Origin: Nonomuraea spiralis | GTDB lineage: Bacteria > Actinomycetota > Actinomycetes > Streptosporangiales > Streptosporangiaceae | DNA length: 64,000 nucleotides | Assembly: GCF_014648435.1 (NCBI RefSeq) | Contig: NZ_BMRC01000010.1 | Span: forward strand, 186,001-250,000 | Direction of reading: 5' to 3' | Shown here: piece by piece, positions 61,001-64,000 of the stretch | How the letters are laid out: each line of letters opens with the position of its first letter | How positions within the stretch are numbered: position 1 is the first letter of the stretch | Notes under the pieces: model-generated | The model's input: the letters and a program-made list of their open reading frames with translations, nothing else | Database searches by the model: none | Told to the model about the DNA's origin: nothing | Program-made: the position numbers and the translations under genes

Positions 61001-61657
61001 ACCGGCGACGACAGCTTCGCGCTGTTCGCGGCGATCGACAACGTCAACGCCGACCAGTCGGGCAACGTCTTCGAGAACATCACCTCGCTGCTGACCTGGC
61101 GGGCCGCGGGCGTCGCGGTGTACGGCGGCCAGAACAACACGGTCCGCAACGCCTACATCGCCGACACCCTGGTCTACTCGGGCATCACGATCAGCTCGCT
61201 CGACTTCGGCATCCCGATGCGGGACTTCGGCCCGGGGCAGACGAAGTTCGAGAACATCTCGCTCGTACGCGCCGGCGGGCACTTCTGGGGACAGCAGACG
61301 TTCCCGGCGTTGTGGATCTTCTCCTCGTCCAAGAAGTTCACCGCGATCCGGGTGAACGACGTGGACATCGTGGACCCGACCTACAGCGGGATCATGTTCC
61401 AGACCGGCTACTCCAGCCCGAGCACGCCGCTGAACCCGGTCGCCGACACGGTCTTCACGAACGTGTCGATCTCGGGGGCGCGCAGGAGCGGTGACGCCTT
61501 CGACGCCAAGTCGGGCTTCGGTATCTGGGTCAACGAGCTGCCCGAGCCCGGCCAAGGCCCGGCGATCGGGTCGGCCACGTTCAACGGTCTGCGGCTGAGC
61601 GGCAACGCCACCGACATCCGCAACACGACGAGCACGTTCACGCTCAACGTGAACTGA
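58088..61657 (+). CDS. Secreted multidomain GH87 alpha-1,3-glucanase (mycodextranase family)
   Basis: A 1189-residue exported enzyme. Order: signal peptide 1-32 (ends PPAAAAAG-like); discoidin/F5-8C domain 34-165; fibronectin III 172-255; second discoidin 264-401; two CARDB-type domains 405-513 and 517-633; CBM6/35-like domain from 637 (YDTYEAEDGV); right-handed beta-helix catalytic domain about 800-1189. D951 (ADGANF) and the pair D974/D975 (TGDDSF) are spaced like the catalytic aspartates I recall for GH87. GH87 enzymes split alpha-1,3-glucan or nigeran of fungal walls. Start ATG 58088 has GAGAGG 11 nt upstream. The LacI-controlled promoter links it to oligosaccharide uptake. Whether it is an alpha-1,3-glucanase or a mycodextranase cannot be decided by eye. 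Confidence 0.85.
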   Translation: MKRKPSLLRPLAAAIAVALAVIGWSAPPAAAAGPNLAAGKPVTVSSTTDVYGGGNATDGNQATYWESANNAFPQWIQVDLGSAVSVNELVLKLPSTWESRTQTLTVQGGTVNPPLTTLSASAARTFAPAATITFTAATVRYIRVTVTANTGWPAGQLSEFEVYGPGSGDTQAPTAPGGLAYTEPASGQIRLTWTAATDNVGVTGYDVYANNTLRGSVAGNVLTYTDNQPGTLTVAYYVKARDAAGNQSPASNTVTRTGSGGPGSNLAAGKPITASSYVHTYVAANANDNSVTTYWEGAGGSYPNTLTVQLGANADVSSVVVKLDPAAVWSTRTQTFQVLGREQGASGFTSLVASAPYTFAPASGNTVTVPVSGRVAGVRLSFTANTGAPAGQVAELQVIGAPAPNPDLTVTSLSWTPQAPVESDAVTLSAVVNNAGNAASAATDVAFSLGTAKVATANVGALAAGASATVTANIGTRDAGSYPVSAKADDAGSVIEQNESNNSLTSASPLVVKPVDTSDLVAAPVSWTPDNPAGGSTVTFSVAIRNQGTVASAAGAHGVTLTVANEAGTVVRTLTGSHTGAIAPGATTAPVTLGTWTAANGRYTVRTVIANDANELPVKQANNTSTQQLFVGRGANMPYDTYEAEDGVTGGGAQVVGPSRDVGTVAGEASGRRAVTLNQNGSYVEWTTKADTNTLVTRFSIPDAPGGGGTNSTLNIYVNGAFHKAIDLTSKYAWLYGAEASPGNSPGAGPARHIYDEANVMLDATVPKGSRIRLQKDPANTTTYAVDFVSLEQVSPAGNPDPAHYAVPAGFSQQDVQNALDKARQDSNLTGVYLPAGTYQTTGKFQVYGKAVKVVGAGPWYTRFVSPSGQDGTDVGWRTEASSNGSTFAGFAHFGNYTSRIDGPGKIFDLSKVSNMTIDNIWVEHQICMFWGTNVDHVTIKNSRIRNTFADGANFTNGSTDNLITDVETRATGDDSFALFAAIDNVNADQSGNVFENITSLLTWRAAGVAVYGGQNNTVRNAYIADTLVYSGITISSLDFGIPMRDFGPGQTKFENISLVRAGGHFWGQQTFPALWIFSSSKKFTAIRVNDVDIVDPTYSGIMFQTGYSSPSTPLNPVADTVFTNVSISGARRSGDAFDAKSGFGIWVNELPEPGQGPAIGSATFNGLRLSGNATDIRNTTSTFTLNVN

Positions 61658-61666
61658 GCCCGTTCC

Positions 61667-61706
61667 GACGTGCCGTCCGGGTCCGCGGGGGCCCGGACGG
61701 CACGTC
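61667..61706 (+). terminator. Strong terminator after the GH87 gene
   Basis: A perfect 15-bp stem (61667-61681 with 61692-61706, 10-nt loop) begins 10 bp after the stop codon. It lacks a clear U tract but is very stable and should separate the GH87 and chitinase transcripts. Confidence 0.75.
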
Positions 61707-61738
61707 CGCGATATGACCCAAGTGATATGGAAGCTCCG

Positions 61739-61767
61739 TGGACAACTTTAAAGTTTCTTTACATAAT
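61739..61767 (+). promoter_or_regulatory. Chitinase promoter with palindromic operator in the spacer
   Basis: TGGACA (61739-61744) and CATAAT (61762-61767) form a -35/-10 pair with a 17-bp spacer. AACTTTAAAGTT (61744-61755), a perfect 12-bp palindrome striking in such GC-rich DNA, fills the first part of the spacer. A repressor bound there would block RNA polymerase. It is not the TTGCRA element of the GH87 gene, and I see no DasR-type site. Confidence 0.6.
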
Positions 61768-61822
61768 CCGATGAACCCGCTGGTCGCGGGCCCGCGCTCG
61801 GGCGACGAAAGGGTTGTCCACC

Positions 61823-63403
61823 ATGAAGCGAACACGCCGTCTCCTCGTCGTGCTGCTGGCCTCGGTCCTGGCGGCATTGGGGGTCCTCGTCGTCCAGACC
61901 TCCGCCCAGGCGGCCAACCTCCTCACCAATGCTGACTTCGAGACCGGGTCCCTGTCACCCTGGTCGTGCACCGGCGGGCTGGGGTCCGTGGTGTCCACGC
62001 CGGTCCACTCCGGCACCAAGGCGCTGGCCGCGGCGGCCAGCGGGTCCGACACCGCGCAGTGCACCCAGTCGGTGTCGGTGCGGCCGAGCACGACGTACAC
62101 GCTGAGCGCGTGGGTGCGCGGCAGCTACGTCTACCTCGGCGTGACCGGCGGCTCCTCCTCGTGGACGTCGTCGGCCTCGGCGTACGCGCAGCTCACCGTG
62201 TCGTTCACGACCACGGCGAACCAGAACACCGCGGTCATCTTCCTGCACGGCTGGTACGGGCAGGGCACCTACTACGCCGACGACGTCAGCTTCGACGACC
62301 CCGGCGGCAGCCCCTCCCCCACGATCACCCCGACCGTGACGCCCACGGTCACCCCGACCGTGACCCCGACCGTGACCCCGACGGTGACGCCGACCGTCAC
62401 GCCCACCGTGACCCCGACGGTCACGCCGACGGTCACGCCGACCGACACCACCTGCCCGACCAAGCCGCGGCCGGCGGGCAAGGTGATCCAGGGTTACTGG
62501 GAGAACTGGGACGGCGCGATCAACGGCGTGCACCCGCCGCTCGGCTGGATCCCGATCACCGACCCGCGCATCAAGCAGCACGGCTACAACGTGATCAACG
62601 CCGCGTTCCCCGTCATCCGCTCCGACGGCACCGTGCTGTGGGAGGACGGCATGGACGCCACCGTCAAGGTCGCCACCCCCGCCGAGATGTGCCAGGCCAA
62701 GGCCGCGGGCGCGACGATCCTGATGTCCATCGGCGGCGCGGCGGCCGGCATCGACCTCGGCTCCAGCGCCGTCGCCGACCGGTTCGTGGCGACCGTCGTG
62801 CCGATCCTGAAGAAGTACAACTTCGACGGCATCGACATCGACATCGAGACCGGCCTGACCGGCGGCGGGAGCATCACCCAGCTCTCCGCCTCGCAGTCGA
62901 ACCTCATCCGGATCATCGACGGCGTGCTCGCCCAGATGCCGGCCGGGTTCGGCCTGACCATGGCGCCGGAGACGGCGTACGTGACGGGCGGCAGCGTGAC
63001 GTACGGCTCGATCTGGGGCGCGTACCTGCCGATCATCAAGAAGTACGCCGACAACGGCCGCCTGTGGTGGCTGAACATGCAGTACTACAACGGCAGCATG
63101 TACGGCTGCTCCGGCGACTCCTACTCCGCCGGCACCGTGCAGGGCTTCACCGTGCAGACCACCTGCCTGAACAACGGCCTGACCATCCAGGGCACCACGA
63201 TCACGGTTCCCTACGACAAGCAGGTGCCCGGCCTGCCCGCGCAGCCCGGCGCCGGCGGCGGATACATGGCCCCCTCGCTGGTGTCGCAGGGCTGGAACGC
63301 CTTCAACGGCCAGCTCAAGGGCCTGATGACCTGGTCGATCAACTGGGACGGCTCGAAGGGCTGGACGTTCGGGGACAACGTCAGAGGTCTGCAGGGCCGC
63401 TAG
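61823..63403 (+). CDS. Secreted GH18 chitinase with CBM and Pro-Thr linker
   Basis: A 526-residue exported chitinase. Signal peptide 1-32 (LLVVLLASVLAALGVLVV core, AQAA cleavage), a CBM4/9- or CBM16-like beta-sandwich (about 33-160, NLLTNADFETGSLSPW), a PTVT repeat linker (166-208), and a GH18 barrel from about 215. The catalytic signature FDGIDIDIE places the acid at E342; SIGG precedes it. It hydrolyses beta-1,4-linked N-acetylglucosamine chains. ATG 61823 has GAAAGGG 9 nt upstream; a TTG at 61814 overlaps that site. Beside the GH87 gene it completes a fungal-wall-degrading pair. Confidence 0.93.
   Translation: MKRTRRLLVVLLASVLAALGVLVVQTSAQAANLLTNADFETGSLSPWSCTGGLGSVVSTPVHSGTKALAAAASGSDTAQCTQSVSVRPSTTYTLSAWVRGSYVYLGVTGGSSSWTSSASAYAQLTVSFTTTANQNTAVIFLHGWYGQGTYYADDVSFDDPGGSPSPTITPTVTPTVTPTVTPTVTPTVTPTVTPTVTPTVTPTVTPTDTTCPTKPRPAGKVIQGYWENWDGAINGVHPPLGWIPITDPRIKQHGYNVINAAFPVIRSDGTVLWEDGMDATVKVATPAEMCQAKAAGATILMSIGGAAAGIDLGSSAVADRFVATVVPILKKYNFDGIDIDIETGLTGGGSITQLSASQSNLIRIIDGVLAQMPAGFGLTMAPETAYVTGGSVTYGSIWGAYLPIIKKYADNGRLWWLNMQYYNGSMYGCSGDSYSAGTVQGFTVQTTCLNNGLTIQGTTITVPYDKQVPGLPAQPGAGGGYMAPSLVSQGWNAFNGQLKGLMTWSINWDGSKGWTFGDNVRGLQGR
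62321..62446 (+). repeat. 12-bp PTVT-coding tandem repeat
   Basis: About ten imperfect copies of a CCGACCGTGACC-type 12-bp unit encode the Pro-Thr-Val-Thr linker between the binding and catalytic domains of the chitinase. The third-codon positions vary, so the repeat is selected at the protein level. Confidence 0.85.
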
Positions 63404-63424
63404 GGACGCGGACGCGGTGGCCTT

Positions 63425-63445
63425 CCGGCGCGCCAGGGGCGCCGG
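63425..63445 (+). terminator. Possible terminator after the chitinase gene
   Basis: CCGGCGC (63425-63431) and GCGCCGG (63439-63445) form a 7-bp stem with a 7-nt loop, 22 bp after the stop. No U tract. Confidence 0.4.
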
Positions 63446-63566
63446 GAGCGCCGCCGCGTTCGTCATTGGTAACGCTTGGCTGTGAATCCTGCTCGCCGGT
63501 TTGCCGCGTTTGCGGGGGCATGGAACGCTCAAGGCAAAAAGCGCTGAGGACCGGGTGGGGATTCAG

Positions 63567-64000
63567 GTGTCGACTGTTAGCGGGGGAACGACGGTTCGCC
63601 GTTCTGGCCGGTTGGCCGCCTCGGTCATGGGGTTCGCCGCGATGGCGATGATCGCCGCGGGCTGCTCGCTCGGCGCCACGGCCGGCCAGGAGACCACCGC
63701 GGCCCAGCCGCCCGAGGCATCCTCGCCCGCCACCCCGACCACCAAGATCCAGAAGCCGCCGCCCGTGGACGCCGACTGGCCGCGCTGGGGCCTCACCCAC
63801 ACCGGCGTCAGCGCCAACAACATCAGCCCGCGCTTCGAGCAGGACGTCGCCAGGACGCTGTCCGAGACGCCGATGTTGCAGAACCAGCACATCATGGGCT
63901 TCGGGGCGCTCAACCCCGAACCGCGCCGCGGCGAGTACTTCTGGGAGGACCTCGACAGCCGCACCTCCTTCATGCGGGAGTCCGGCGGCACCGGGATCAT
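63567..64000 (+). CDS. Lipoprotein, N-terminal part, possibly GH39-like xylosidase
   Basis: The first ~145 residues of a plus-strand gene that runs off the right edge. GTG 63567 has a GGGG site 7 nt upstream. Residues 20-33 form a lipoprotein signal with the lipid-carrying Cys in AMIAAGCSLG, followed by an Ala/Pro/Thr-rich linker. The following domain starts with DWPRWGLTHTG and continues MLQNQHIMGFGALNPEPRRG and YFWEDLDSRTSFMRESGG. This pattern recalls the (beta/alpha)8 start of actinobacterial proteins annotated as xylan 1,4-beta-xylosidase (GH39-like). That match is from memory and tentative, and the catalytic residues lie beyond the window. Confidence 0.6.
   Translation, partial: MSTVSGGTTVRRSGRLAASVMGFAAMAMIAAGCSLGATAGQETTAAQPPEASSPATPTTKIQKPPPVDADWPRWGLTHTGVSANNISPRFEQDVARTLSETPMLQNQHIMGFGALNPEPRRGEYFWEDLDSRTSFMRESGGTGI

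Noticed and set aside
61680..61822. DasR-type site before the chitinase
   Set aside because: No copy of the usual ACTGGTCTAGACCA-like sequence; the visible palindrome is different.
62321..62446. CRISPR-like or microsatellite array
   Set aside because: It is an in-frame linker within the chitinase.

Overview
The window is very GC-rich, has short intergenic gaps, chains of 4-bp start/stop overlaps, several probable leaderless genes and typical actinomycete families (SARP, LacI, NodU, GH87, PPOX, DUF4097). It looks like chromosomal accessory DNA of a filamentous actinobacterium, most likely Streptosporangiales (Nonomuraea-like); the placement is inference. I saw no rRNA, tRNA, insertion sequence or CRISPR array.

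Layout. 1-6.6 kb: 5' end of an aminopeptidase P gene, a small membrane protein, an acyltransferase-3, a TauD-type dioxygenase, and a two-gene unit pairing a membrane-anchored periplasmic-binding-fold protein with a large P-loop-like protein. 6.6-20.1 kb: a 12-gene, tightly coupled minus-strand operon that reads as a biosynthetic gene cluster. It encodes a stand-alone adenylation domain, a carrier protein, an FAD amine oxidase, an acyl-CoA ligase, a lysine 2,3-aminomutase-type radical SAM enzyme, an ATP-grasp ligase, two PaaK-like adenylating enzymes, an MFS exporter, an SDR, a PaaI-like thioesterase and a NarK-type nitrate/nitrite porter. A divergent SARP regulator (20.3-23.6 kb) faces it across an 11-bp direct repeat. 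A LuxR-type ATPase regulator and an internally deleted adenylating-enzyme remnant follow.

26.9-36.7 kb: a secreted trypsin-like protease, then a second candidate biosynthetic operon on the plus strand (flippase-like membrane protein, NodU-type carbamoyltransferase, ATP-grasp ligase, FemAB-like acyltransferase, methyltransferase). A carboxymuconolactone-decarboxylase-like protein and a Bcr/CflA-type exporter follow. 36.7-51.7 kb: mostly house-keeping and regulatory genes. These are a MerR regulator with a textbook 19-bp-spacer promoter, glyA behind a ZTP riboswitch, a Nudix hydrolase, a DUF4097 protein, an HTH-TPR regulator divergent from an ATP-grasp-like protein, a sugar ABC transporter without its ATPase, an alpha/beta hydrolase, a PPOX flavoprotein, a Ser/Thr kinase with a beta-propeller tail, and an EEP-family phosphatase/nuclease.

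51.8-64 kb: a carbohydrate locus. A LacI regulator is flanked by a binding protein-permease-permease-GH13 alpha-glucosidase operon on one side and by a secreted multidomain GH87 alpha-1,3-glucanase on the other, followed by a secreted GH18 chitinase. Alpha-1,3-glucan and chitin are both fungal wall polymers, so this reads as a fungal-wall-degrading, oligosaccharide-importing unit. The ABC operon and GH87 gene share the same bipartite promoter element (TTGCRA, 9 nt, GAAACATTGCGGA), which would put them under one switch. The window ends inside a lipoprotein that resembles GH39-type xylosidases.
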